This document shows positions 15,140-22,692 of a stretch of 59,588 nucleotides of DNA, in pieces. The DNA is from Canibacter zhuwentaonis (GTDB lineage Bacteria > Actinomycetota > Actinomycetes > Actinomycetales > Microbacteriaceae), in assembly GCF_018531125.1 (NCBI RefSeq), contig NZ_JAHDSY010000010.1; one strand, given 5' to 3'. The notes under the pieces are model-generated. The model did not search any database. It was given only the letters and a program-made list of their open reading frames with translations, and was not told where the DNA came from. Each line of letters starts with the position of its first letter. The stretch's first letter is position 1. The translations under genes and the position numbers were made by a program.

Positions 15140-17350
15140 ATGAGCAGGATCTTACGTTTTATTTCAGCTGCGCTGGTGCTGTTTCTTGGTTTCGTGTTCG
15201 GGCTTATAGCTGTTTTAACGGTTGGTGATGAGTACCTGAAAGCAGCTGAAAGCTACGCCCGCACTAACGCTAAAACTGTTATTTACCTCCATCAGGTGCC
15301 TGAAGAGCTTCAATCTGACATTATCTCTGAGATGATAAAAACAATTGATGAGAAGAAGGGTTTCATTACTCGGGCTGATGCTTTAAGAGATAATGACGGC
15401 AATGCATCGGGTCTAAAGTTTGGTTTTCATGGCGACCCCGAAGTTAATGCGTCTGCGGTACGCTTTGATTTTCTTGGAAACAGTATATTTAACAGTCAGA
15501 ATATTGCTAAACTTTTGCAGGCTGAGAGTGGAGCTACATTAGGGCTTGATCGTAATATCGCTGACAGAATCATCCCGCTACCAGAAGTTTTGGGTGGTAA
15601 AAAGGTAGTTGGGGTTAAGCTTGTTGATTTGGTTAGAGACACAGAAACCGTCAACGCAAACTATCGCATTGACGGTCTAGAGCCTCGGGATTTTGACCAG
15701 CTTGTTGATCGTATTGCGGCGCTTTTGCAGGTTAATCGAGATAGCCTTTTGGAGCCACAAAGTGGAGGATTTGTGTATGGTACGCTGCTGATTACCATAG
15801 CGTTTGGAGCGGGGTTTGCTTCTTGGTTGGTGCTGGTGTTTTTATCGATTCTCGGCGCTTACCAGAGCATGGCAGTGCTGGGAACGCACGTGCTTTTAGG
15901 GTGGACGCGCCTATACTATGCGCGGAAAGTTTTCGCGCCCGTTGTTGCCGTTTCTTTTTTGGGAGTTTTAGTAGCGTTCGCGTTTATGCTCTACGGTTTA
16001 CAGGGGTTTTCTGTCGGAACAGAAATTATTCTGCGTGCATTGCTTGCAGCTACGCCGGTTATCGGTCTGACGCTGCTAGCAGTCGCCGCCGGAACTGTCT
16101 CGCTGTTTCTTATCAGCCCGGTTAATGCGATCCGCAACAGAGTGTCTTCAAAGGTGCTTGTGGCGAGCTTGGTTGCGCTGTATCTGGCGGCATCCGGGGC
16201 TCTTGTGGGAACAATGCGAGCCATTGATGGACCGTTAGTAAGTGTTGCGGAAATGCATGAAGTACAGCAGAGGTGGGTTCAATACTCGCACCTGAACGTT
16301 CTTTACAAAGAAAAAATAGGTGATAATGCGACTTCATTTACAGGTCAAAGATCGGATCATTCTGTTGAGTACTACAACTGGTACTCATCGATCGAGGGGC
16401 GTGACGGAGTGTTTTTAGCGCACTCTCAATTTTGTAGTGCGGAATGCTTGGAGTTTTATAGGGAAAATGGGATTTATAAACATATTCCAAACCAGCCTTT
16501 CTGGAGTGTTCTTGCTTCACCCAACTATCTTGCCGCACATGATATTGCAGTTAGCCCTGAGCATATTAATCTTGCGCACAGCGGCGAGCGAGTCTACCTG
16601 ATTCCAGATTCGTTGAGCGATGTTGACAGGAAACAGCTGGAGGCGCACCTTATTGAAGTATCTATTTCACGACTGGAAAGCCTGATTCAAAATGATTTCA
16701 CGCGGGAGCAGCGCTTTTCGTTCGTAACCTACCACGCGGATAAAAACATCTTTCTGTGGAACACTGATACAAAGCTGCCTAATGCCGTGCCTGATCCGGT
16801 GCTTTTGGTTGCAACAGCGGCCAATATGATTCCTTTTGAATCAGAGAGCTTATGGGCGAGCGGTGGTTTGGAGAATAGCTACCTCAAGTTAACTTCCGAG
16901 GCGGCAGAAAAATATCTAGATGTTAGTTATCTTGCGAAATACAATTTAGACGATAACGAACCCGTGTTTTTACCCGTGTCGCAGTTTATTGCCGGGCTTC
17001 AAAAATCGATTAGTGAAACCATACAGCTTTTCGGGGCGGCCGTGTTGCTGATTGCAGTTCTTGGAACGATTGTTATGACCTCGCTGGTTAAAATGTTTTC
17101 GATAGTTAGACGCGAGCAAATAGCGGTTAAGCGCCTAATGGGGCACTCGCTGCGTAGCGTTTTCCTGCCACCAATTCTGCTGGTTGTGTGCACAACGGTT
17201 GTTTGTGCGATTGTTGCGCTGGCGTTGCGAAGCACAAGCGGAGCTCTTGTGCTCACAATTTTCGGGCTTTTCCAGTTTGCGCTGCTTATGTATCAGGCAA
17301 GGAGAGCCAGCATGCGCGGAATTGTATCCCTAATTAAGTCGACACAGTAA
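15140..17350 (+). CDS. Bacteriocin-associated integral membrane protein (putative immunity/export permease)
   Basis: A 736-aa membrane protein. One N-terminal helix (7-27) is followed by an outside domain (to about 215), four helices (about 216-365), a second outside domain (about 370-630) with CSAEC, and three C-terminal helices. The last part, including SIVRREQIAVKRLMGHSLRSVF, resembles an FtsX-type permease. This layout and the ABC ATPase 21 bases downstream match the lactococcin-972-associated immunity/export pair (TIGR01654 with TIGR03608, as I recall those families). It probably pumps or removes a peptide from the envelope. No lactococcin-972-like precursor is seen nearby. The start ATG overlaps the stop of an eight-codon frame (TAATG), possibly a coupling leader. 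Confidence 0.7.
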   Translation: MSRILRFISAALVLFLGFVFGLIAVLTVGDEYLKAAESYARTNAKTVIYLHQVPEELQSDIISEMIKTIDEKKGFITRADALRDNDGNASGLKFGFHGDPEVNASAVRFDFLGNSIFNSQNIAKLLQAESGATLGLDRNIADRIIPLPEVLGGKKVVGVKLVDLVRDTETVNANYRIDGLEPRDFDQLVDRIAALLQVNRDSLLEPQSGGFVYGTLLITIAFGAGFASWLVLVFLSILGAYQSMAVLGTHVLLGWTRLYYARKVFAPVVAVSFLGVLVAFAFMLYGLQGFSVGTEIILRALLAATPVIGLTLLAVAAGTVSLFLISPVNAIRNRVSSKVLVASLVALYLAASGALVGTMRAIDGPLVSVAEMHEVQQRWVQYSHLNVLYKEKIGDNATSFTGQRSDHSVEYYNWYSSIEGRDGVFLAHSQFCSAECLEFYRENGIYKHIPNQPFWSVLASPNYLAAHDIAVSPEHINLAHSGERVYLIPDSLSDVDRKQLEAHLIEVSISRLESLIQNDFTREQRFSFVTYHADKNIFLWNTDTKLPNAVPDPVLLVATAANMIPFESESLWASGGLENSYLKLTSEAAEKYLDVSYLAKYNLDDNEPVFLPVSQFIAGLQKSISETIQLFGAAVLLIAVLGTIVMTSLVKMFSIVRREQIAVKRLMGHSLRSVFLPPILLVVCTTVVCAIVALALRSTSGALVLTIFGLFQFALLMYQARRASMRGIVSLIKSTQ

Positions 17351-17371
17351 TCACCTAGAAACGAGAAGAAA

Positions 17372-18031
17372 ATGCCAAACATTCTTGAAGTGGAAAACCT
17401 GAGCAAAAGTTTCGGGGCGCGCCCGATAGTCAACAACCTGAGCTTCGCTGTTGAGAGCGGCACGAGCATCGCGATCACCGGTCCGTCGGGGTGCGGTAAA
17501 AGCACCCTGCTGAATATGATCGGTATGCTGGAAGCCCCTAGTAGCGGGGCGATCAAGCTTGACGGTAAGGTTTTACCAAAGCCTAATTCGAGCGAGGCAA
17601 CTAAGTTGCGGCGACATAAAATAAACTATCTTTTTCAGTCGTTTGCGCTCATTACCGATAGCAGCGCGGTAGAAAACGCGATGCTCGGAATGCACCACAC
17701 AAAGGCCACTAAAAGCGAAAAGCTTGAAGCGATTAATCGTATTTTTGAGCGCCTGGGGCTTTCGCAGGTGAGCAACGATAAAGTTTCAACGCTTTCCGGC
17801 GGGGAGCAGCAGCGCCTCGCTCTGGCTCGTTGCATTCTCAAAAACGGCGATCTTATTCTGGCGGATGAGCCTACCGGCTCGCTAGATCAGGAGCTCGCTT
17901 CTTGTGTGCTGGACGAAATGCTGAAGCTCCAGCACGAACACAATAAAACCCTGCTCGTAGTAACGCACGACCCGAAAGTTGCAGAGCGCTGCGACCGCAT
18001 TCTGCAACTTGTGCCGGTTGCTGAGCAATAG
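17372..18031 (+). CDS. ABC transporter ATPase, lactococcin-972 / MacB-like group
   Basis: A 219-aa nucleotide-binding protein with Walker A GPSGCGKST, Q-loop LFQSFAL, signature LSGGEQQR, Walker B LILADEPTGSLD and H-loop VTHD. The DEPTGSLD form and short length place it in the LolD/MacB/bacteriocin-export class that partners FtsX-type permeases. It follows the large membrane protein by 21 bases with an AGAAGAAA ribosome site, so the two form an operon and probably one transporter. Confidence 0.88.
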   Translation: MPNILEVENLSKSFGARPIVNNLSFAVESGTSIAITGPSGCGKSTLLNMIGMLEAPSSGAIKLDGKVLPKPNSSEATKLRRHKINYLFQSFALITDSSAVENAMLGMHHTKATKSEKLEAINRIFERLGLSQVSNDKVSTLSGGEQQRLALARCILKNGDLILADEPTGSLDQELASCVLDEMLKLQHEHNKTLLVVTHDPKVAERCDRILQLVPVAEQ

Positions 18032-18488
18032 CCGCCTAGACCCTGCGCATATTAATTACGCGTTTTGGTCATTTTTGCGCTGATCCCTTGGGTCTGAGCT
18101 GTCTCTCTTGCTCGCATTCCAGTACACTGCGGCAGCCGTCACAAGAGCGGATAATGCCATCACCAGCAGTGACTTAATATTATTATTTAGTTTAGAAGAG
18201 CGATGAATAGGAGATGAAGAAAGAAGAAATTTAGGTTTATTAGTGTTGAATATACTCTTATACTTTAATAAAATCACTGTAAAGCTTCTGAGTCTTGATT
18301 GAGTGCTGACTTGTGAGGCGACAAAGCGTCTCTTACGTCCGTATAAAAGTATTTTAATCTTGCAAACTGAAATTAGATGGTGACAAGTCGGGATACACCT
18401 TAGGTAATTTTTCATAAAACTATTTAGATACGTACAATTAAAGCCGTTTTGCTTTACGCATATCAGTGAGGGTCATTTTGTTCGAGCA
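18032..18488. other. A+T-rich gene-poor stretch at the left end of the island
   Basis: Base composition changes sharply after 18030 to A+T-rich. On the minus strand a frame at 18056-18415 could encode 119 aa, of which only the C-terminal part (LLVMALSALVTAAAVYW followed by a charged tail) looks like a membrane-anchored small protein; no convincing start or ribosome site is seen. A 12-codon frame (MTLTDMRKAKRL) lies at about 18437-18475, minus strand. I treat these as remnants. Confidence 0.4.
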
Positions 18489-18626
18489 TTAGTTGTGACT
18501 GTTATGCGCCTGAGTATTGCAGATGCCCCGTTCGATTGCGTCCTGAACATTGAGTAACTCTATATCGGCGACTTGAACAATCTTTTGTGAGCGCTCAATA
18601 AGCTGTTTGGATGTGTTATTTTCCAT
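18489..18626 (-). CDS. Small peptide ORF (45 aa) at the 3' end of the ABC/M50 cassette
   Basis: A 45-codon frame starting MENNTSKQLIERSQ, with GAAGG four to five bases before the ATG, a conserved-looking amphipathic middle (VADIELLNVQDAIERG) and a short polar C-terminus GICNTQAHNSHN with a single Cys. The frame could start 19 codons earlier, but the ribosome site favours this ATG. The two-part look (charged leader, short distinct tail) and the place after a mini metalloprotease suggest a precursor peptide. This is inference; I recognise no family. It is the last complete ORF of the minus-strand cassette and is 100 bases after the protease stop. Confidence 0.4.
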   Translation of the reverse strand: MENNTSKQLIERSQKIVQVADIELLNVQDAIERGICNTQAHNSHN

Positions 18627-18726
18627 TATACCTTCAGGTATTTCAGAGATGCATGATGGTTTAGTTTGATGATGCCGGATCAATTGTTTAACTTTCTTAG
18701 TACTAGAACTGGGACATCACCTAATA

Positions 18727-19246
18727 TCACTGGTTAACATTCACGATAGAACGCCAATGCTGAATGCCGAATATTAGTGCTCGTCCATCCTCAAATATAG
18801 GGAGTAAAAAGAGTAGGTGAAAAATGTACCAGCCTACCAAATCAGAATTGGGAAATATGAAGGTAATAAGAGACCCGAATCCGACTGTTGCCAGAGGACC
18901 ACTCAAAGCAGTTACAAAGATGCCGCGACCGGTGCTGCTCCCTACGCCGTATACGTGAAAAACGTGCTAATTTCGCTTCTACCACAATATATTTTAGGTT
19001 ATGCATAGTTGCCGAAAGGAGAGCTACATGGGCAATTTCGTGAACAAGGAATCCTGCGATTAGACCGAAATATAGATGCTTAAGAAATGTGAGACCTAGC
19101 TCAAAGAGGAAAGGGCCATTATAGTGAATGGATAGTAGGAATAGCCCTACTGATGCCAAAGAGCACGACAAAAGAATAAGTCCGTACCCTTTGAGGAAGC
19201 CGAGAAGAACTTGCGAAATACCACGCCATAAAAATGTTCGACTCAT
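18727..19246 (-). pseudogene. Mini M50-type membrane metalloprotease, broken by a one-base frameshift
   Basis: The first 96 residues (two to three helices) end in a zinc-protease motif, FLVHEIAHVALL (His69, Glu70, His73). The frame then fails at a run of five A (18958-18962). Removing one base restores a continuous protein of about 172 aa whose second part contains LSGPLATVGFG and LLFLLPIFEDGRALIF, matching the GPxxN-like and LLP...DG (third zinc ligand, Asp) motifs of site-2 proteases. Without the correction only a truncated 134-aa product with a nonsense tail is made. M50 proteins of this size occur next to peptide ABC transporters (for example YydH-like). ATGA overlap with the upstream gene shows translational coupling. 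Real decay, a slippery phase-variable run or assembly error are all possible. Confidence 0.7.
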
Positions 19247-19570
19247 TCAGGAAGATTTGCCGTACGCTGCTCTAACAGTGCCTTCCGTTGTTTTAGTGCG
19301 GATAATATGGTGAGGAATATCATCGAGAGCACAAATATAATCAGGAATATTAGAGCCAAAACCCAAGGATTGTCGACTCCAAAACCCACCAGGATAGAAC
19401 CGGTGGGCGTTTCGCGTGCGTCGAAAAATACCCCGCCGAACAGTCCCACGTGATGCCCGAGTTCCTGACCTTCTGTGAACCATAAGGATTATAATCGTCG
19501 CAGCAGAGAGGGCGGCAGTAGCCGTGAAGGTGAGCATTATAGCGCTGAGGATTCGCTTAAACATTTGCAT
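19243..19570 (-). pseudogene. Small two-TM membrane protein, frameshifted
   Basis: The start MQMFKRILSAIMLTFTATAA gives an N-terminal helix ending near IIILM. The frame then shifts by one base near 19475-19481 (ATGGTTC); in the next frame a glycine-rich segment (GHHVGLFGGVFFDARE) and a second helix (WVLALIFLIIFVLSMIFL) with a basic tail run to the stop, which overlaps the protease start. Corrected length is about 108 aa. Its start overlaps the permease end by 14 bases. I do not recognise the family; a small accessory subunit of the transporter or an immunity protein is a guess from context. Confidence 0.6.
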
Positions 19571-20975
19571 GATATTCTTTCCTTTGTGTTGAGCTGATAC
19601 CTATTACGGAATAAAACGCACATATACTGCCGATTAAAGCCCATGCCAGAATTGCATAGTTATCTGGAATCTTCCAAATTAGTGTAGTGAAGGCTATTAA
19701 GGAAACAAGCCCCAAAGCTGTAACCACTCCCATTAAGACAGAGAATGGATTATGTTTTTCTGCAGGGAAGAAAATGCTAACCGCCAGTGCTGCTATAAGA
19801 GTAACTAAGCAAATAAAAGTAGTCTTTGCCGCTTCGGAGAAGCTCATACCTTTTATCATACTTGCTGTTATCACCGGAATGAGGATTAGTATCTCAACTA
19901 GAATGTAGGGTGCGGCTAGATAAACATAGGACTGTAGAGAGCTTAATTGATGCCGGTATGTTTTACGTATGGACTCGGTTGTGGACACAGCATAAACTGC
20001 TTGTAGCGATATAATTGCTAACCAGTAGGGCGGGTAGTATCCGGGGATTCCGAGCACGATTAGTGACGCTGATACAACAAAGAACGTTGCTAAGAGGAAC
20101 TCGCCACTGCGAACCACAGCTCGCAGATGAGCACCAAATAGATTAGTGTTGCCCCAGATGGGAACTTTGAAAAAGTACTTCCACCGTGAGTGTTGGTTTG
20201 GAGCTACGAGAATAATTAGCGTTAGTGCAATCAGAGTAGATACGATGAAAGCCCCGCTAGCTACAAGAGACCCGAATCGATCATATAGGAACACATAAAA
20301 ACGAGAGATCCCGTAATAAGCTTGCCCCTCATAGAATGCATCAAGAAACTTCGACGATTCATTATTCGCGTAAGCGTAGGTTCCATAGAGAAGAGCAACG
20401 AAGAGACATGGAAGCAGGAAGCTACGCCATCGCGTCATATGTAGCAGGTGCAGAACTCTGTCAAAACCCAGGTATAAAATATCCAACAGTAGGTAGAGAA
20501 CAACAATTTGTGCGATGATTCCGAGTGCAATCTCAGGAAAAGTCGCTGCGCCGCCTCGGATTGCCATCGAAACCGTTAAAGGCTCTGACATTAAAGCTAC
20601 ACAAGACAAGACGGTTGCAGCTTCAAACACGGTATATGCAAGAATCCGCTGTTTATTCGTAACAGGAAATGTGTATGTTAGTTCGATTAATTTGTCTGCT
20701 TTCAAGAACAGAATCCGAATAACGATGAAGAACAGCAGAGTCCACAAACCTACGGTGAGAGAAATACTTTGACTCACAAGTGCGATTGCATTAGCGTCGA
20801 GTGTCATGCCGCGGACTACAACAAATGTGAGTGCGCAGAAACCAGCGTAAACTCCTATAGCAACGGTGAACAGTAGGGTTTTTGATAGTTTGCTTTTCAT
20901 TGCGCTGTGCATAAGCAAGCGCCGGGTGAAAAACAGGAATAAAAAGCGAACCAGTCTTAGTGTGTTACCGTTCAT
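19557..20975 (-). CDS. ABC-2-like multi-helix permease of the peptide cassette
   Basis: A 472-aa protein with about 12 hydrophobic helices and few charged loops, intact. The N-terminal part has HSAMKSKLSKTLLFTVAIGV and FPVTNKQRILAYT, resembling large permeases of lantibiotic-type or ABC-2 exporters. Its start overlaps the ATPase end by 11 bases and its end overlaps the next gene by 14 bases, so it is the membrane half of the ATPase encoded just upstream. It is the only large gene of the cassette without a lesion. The substrate is unknown; a peptide is inferred from the neighbours. Confidence 0.75.
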   Translation of the reverse strand: MNGNTLRLVRFLFLFFTRRLLMHSAMKSKLSKTLLFTVAIGVYAGFCALTFVVVRGMTLDANAIALVSQSISLTVGLWTLLFFIVIRILFLKADKLIELTYTFPVTNKQRILAYTVFEAATVLSCVALMSEPLTVSMAIRGGAATFPEIALGIIAQIVVLYLLLDILYLGFDRVLHLLHMTRWRSFLLPCLFVALLYGTYAYANNESSKFLDAFYEGQAYYGISRFYVFLYDRFGSLVASGAFIVSTLIALTLIILVAPNQHSRWKYFFKVPIWGNTNLFGAHLRAVVRSGEFLLATFFVVSASLIVLGIPGYYPPYWLAIISLQAVYAVSTTESIRKTYRHQLSSLQSYVYLAAPYILVEILILIPVITASMIKGMSFSEAAKTTFICLVTLIAALAVSIFFPAEKHNPFSVLMGVVTALGLVSLIAFTTLIWKIPDNYAILAWALIGSICAFYSVIGISSTQRKEYHANV

Positions 20976-21696
20976 CCCAGTCGTTCTGCCCGCGGGTGAT
21001 AAACTCTTTTACGAAGGTGTCAATAGATCCGTATTTTGACACCAGCGCGTGACGTTCTTCATGCACCAGTATTCTACCGTGGCTCATAAGCACTATGGAA
21101 TCGGCGATGCGTTCCAACACTGCGAAATCGTGAGTGCAGAGAAGTATGCCGTGGTTTTCGTCTAGCAGATCAAGGAGATCAACTTCAAGGTTATAAAGAG
21201 CTTCGATATCGATTCCGTTCGGGGTTTCATCGATCATAGTAAGCGGACGCGATACCATTAGAGCGGTTATGAGCTGAACCTTTTTTCGCATTCCGTGCGA
21301 ATAATCCTCGATTAGGTCATCCTAGCGATGCTCCATCTGGTAGCGACTAAACAGTCGTTCCAGCTCGGCAATATTGCAGTCTAGCCCGTACATTTTATGA
21401 ATGAACTGCAGGTATTCTAGACCCGTTAAGAACTCTGGTAAATAATCGTTCGAAGCTAATAGAATTGAACTCTGTTTTGCTTGTTTTGTGTTGTTCGGAG
21501 CGTCGCAGATACGTATCTCCCCAGTCTGAGATTTGAGAAGATCACCGGCAACCCGCATGAGTGTGGATTTCCCGGACACGTTGGGACCGATTAGACCGGT
21601 GATCTTCCCAAACGGCACTGAGAGCGAAAGATTTTTAATGACGCTGTGATTTCGTGCGTAGCTAAAAGATAAATCTCGTACGCTTAATGCTTCCAC
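20965..21696 (-). pseudogene. ABC ATPase interrupted by an in-frame TAG
   Basis: Starting GTG at 21696, the first 124 residues include Walker A IGPNVSGKST (Val where Gly is usual) and Q-loop region LLASNDYLP. A TAG (21324-21322) then interrupts the frame. Reading straight on in the same frame gives DDLIEDYSHGMRKKVQL (ABC signature SHGMRKK), the Walker-B-like LTMIDETPNGID (Thr for the usual Pro) and H-loop LLCTHD. Total with the stop read through is 243 residues, normal for a BcrA-like ATPase. So a single nonsense change splits an otherwise whole gene. It feeds directly into the permease gene. Unless suppressed, the transporter should be dead. Confidence 0.8.
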
Positions 21697-21898
21697 TATT
21701 TTTATCCCCGATTGTGGAGTCGGAATCCTTTACTTTATCCATCGAGCGTATGCGCAAGACCACCATGCTGAGGTGAAGATTAGCGTAACCGCATTTGAAA
21801 GTCAATAAATTGAAGAGATTATTTTAAGCGATCTCTAACACCGACAACCGTAATTGAAATATTGCTCGAGAAGTTTGAATCCTTCAAGATCCGTGATT

Positions 21899-22111
21899 TT
21901 ATTTGCTGTTCCTTTTGGGTGGTTTGCGTCGTTCGATTAGGTTTGAAATGTAAACGGTGATAGTGGCACCAAAAACGATATATAGAAATTCACCAATTGA
22001 GCTTATAACTCAAATGTTTGTGATCCAGCCGAAGAACGTTGCTAGACCAGCCGAAATAATTGCCGCAGATAAAATAAGAATGAGTTCTTTTAAAGATTTC
22101 ACGGGATTCAC
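21899..22111 (-). pseudogene. Small two-TM protein with in-frame TGA
   Basis: GTG at 22111 overlaps the stop of the preceding 28-codon ORF (GTGA). The frame gives MNPVKSLKELILILSAAIIS... with a first helix, a TGA at codon 34 (22012-22010), then VISSIGEFLYIVFGATITVY with a second helix and a basic tail ending PPKRNSK. Corrected length is 70 aa. The continuity of two plausible helices in one frame argues for a single-base nonsense change. Function unknown; such small two-helix proteins are often immunity or accessory factors beside peptide genes. The 200 bases between this gene and the ATPase show no ORF. Confidence 0.5.
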
Positions 22112-22194
22112 CATTCATTGCGGCAATGGATTGCAGACGCGATTGCTAAACCTACAGCGTTGAACTTCCAGCCTAAGTTTATCGATTTACTCAT
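22108..22194 (-). CDS. 28-codon peptide ORF, first in the cassette
   Basis: ATG at 22194 is preceded by GAGCAGGAA, a usable ribosome site. The peptide starts MSKSINLGWKFNAV, continues with a small-residue hydrophobic stretch (GLAIASAI) and ends HCRNEW. It is the first ORF after a strong promoter and is coupled to the following two-TM gene by a GTGA overlap. Size, hydrophobicity and place suggest a signal or bacteriocin-like peptide, but no known family is recognised. Confidence 0.4.
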   Translation of the reverse strand: MSKSINLGWKFNAVGLAIASAIHCRNEW

Positions 22195-22510
22195 TTCCTG
22201 CTCTTTTATGCAGTATCCTAATACTCAAGTTGAAGTCGGTGGATATTCTTGATTGTACATTTTATTCACTCTTCTGGCAAGTGCTGTGATATACCCGCCG
22301 CTGGGCTTGTGGGAAATTGTTTGGCAGATTTGGAGTATGGTTTAATCGTTGAAGAAAGAGTGTCAAGGATAATTTGCTCTCACGTTTGCCGAGATGGCAA
22401 TATTAAGTAGATTTTTGTAGCGGAGTGCCGAGTTTTCACCCCTCTTGTTTTTTAGCGAAGCCCGGGCGAGCTAGTGTATATATAATGCCAAAGTTTAATT
22501 ATCAAACCTG
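22195..22510. other. Gene-free stretch between tRNA-Thr and the peptide cassette
   Basis: A+T-rich 316 bases holding the cassette promoter (22252-22280) and a second TATATATAAT-like sequence near 22477-22486. No ORF, and no copy of the tRNA 3' end (a possible attachment site) was found here by eye. Confidence 0.4.
22252..22280 (-). promoter_or_regulatory. Promoter of the peptide/ABC/M50 cassette
   Basis: On the minus strand, TTGCCA (22280-22275), a 17-base spacer and TACAAT (22257-22252) form a near-consensus sigma-70-type promoter, about 58 bases before the first ATG of the cassette (22194). Confidence 0.65.
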
Positions 22511-22583
22511 AGCCACCTGCGGGACTCGAACCCGCAACCTTCGCTTTACAAGAGCACTGCGCTACCAATTGCGCCAAGGTGGC
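22511..22583 (-). tRNA. tRNA-Thr (anticodon UGU)
   Basis: A 73-base cloverleaf: acceptor GCCACCT/AGGTGGC with discriminator U, D arm GCGC...GCGC, anticodon loop CTTGTAA (UGU), and T arm GCGGG-TTCGAGT-CCCGC. No CCA is encoded. The anticodon stem is weak: GTGCT against AGCGA gives a G-A opposition at 27-43 and a U-G pair next to it, where CTGCT/AGCAG would be expected. A 14-base palindrome GCTGTTTTAACAGC (22586-22599) sits just upstream. Confidence 0.92.
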
Positions 22584-22622
22584 AAGCTGTTTTAACAGCG
22601 TTTACAATTTTATCTTAAAACC

Positions 22623-22664
22623 GCGGTGCTCGCAAAACCTAAACTACAGTTTTGCGAGCACCGC
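22623..22664 (-). terminator. Strong terminator downstream of the thioredoxin-like gene
   Basis: A perfect 16-bp stem, GCGGTGCTCGCAAAAC (22623-22638) with GTTTTGCGAGCACCGC (22649-22664), 10-base loop, 28 bases past the stop at 22693. It separates that gene from tRNA-Thr. Confidence 0.8.
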
Positions 22665-22692
22665 AGACTATAGTCAGCCGGTGAGCTGGGCT

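Noticed and set aside
21322..21324. In-frame TAG / TGA in the cassette as recoded amino acids (pyrrolysine, selenocysteine)
   Set aside because: No tRNA-Pyl/PylS, SelA/B or SECIS-like hairpin seen; other genes end normally at TAG and TGA, and two further genes carry frameshifts, so decay is simpler.
21957..22163. 68-codon plus-strand frame in the island
   Set aside because: It lies antisense to the two small minus-strand ORFs that have promoter, ribosome site and coupling; no start signal of its own.
22195..22583. Island as an integrated element with att sites at tRNA-Thr
   Set aside because: No integrase, no transposase and no second copy of the tRNA 3' end seen by eye; only composition and position suggest transfer.
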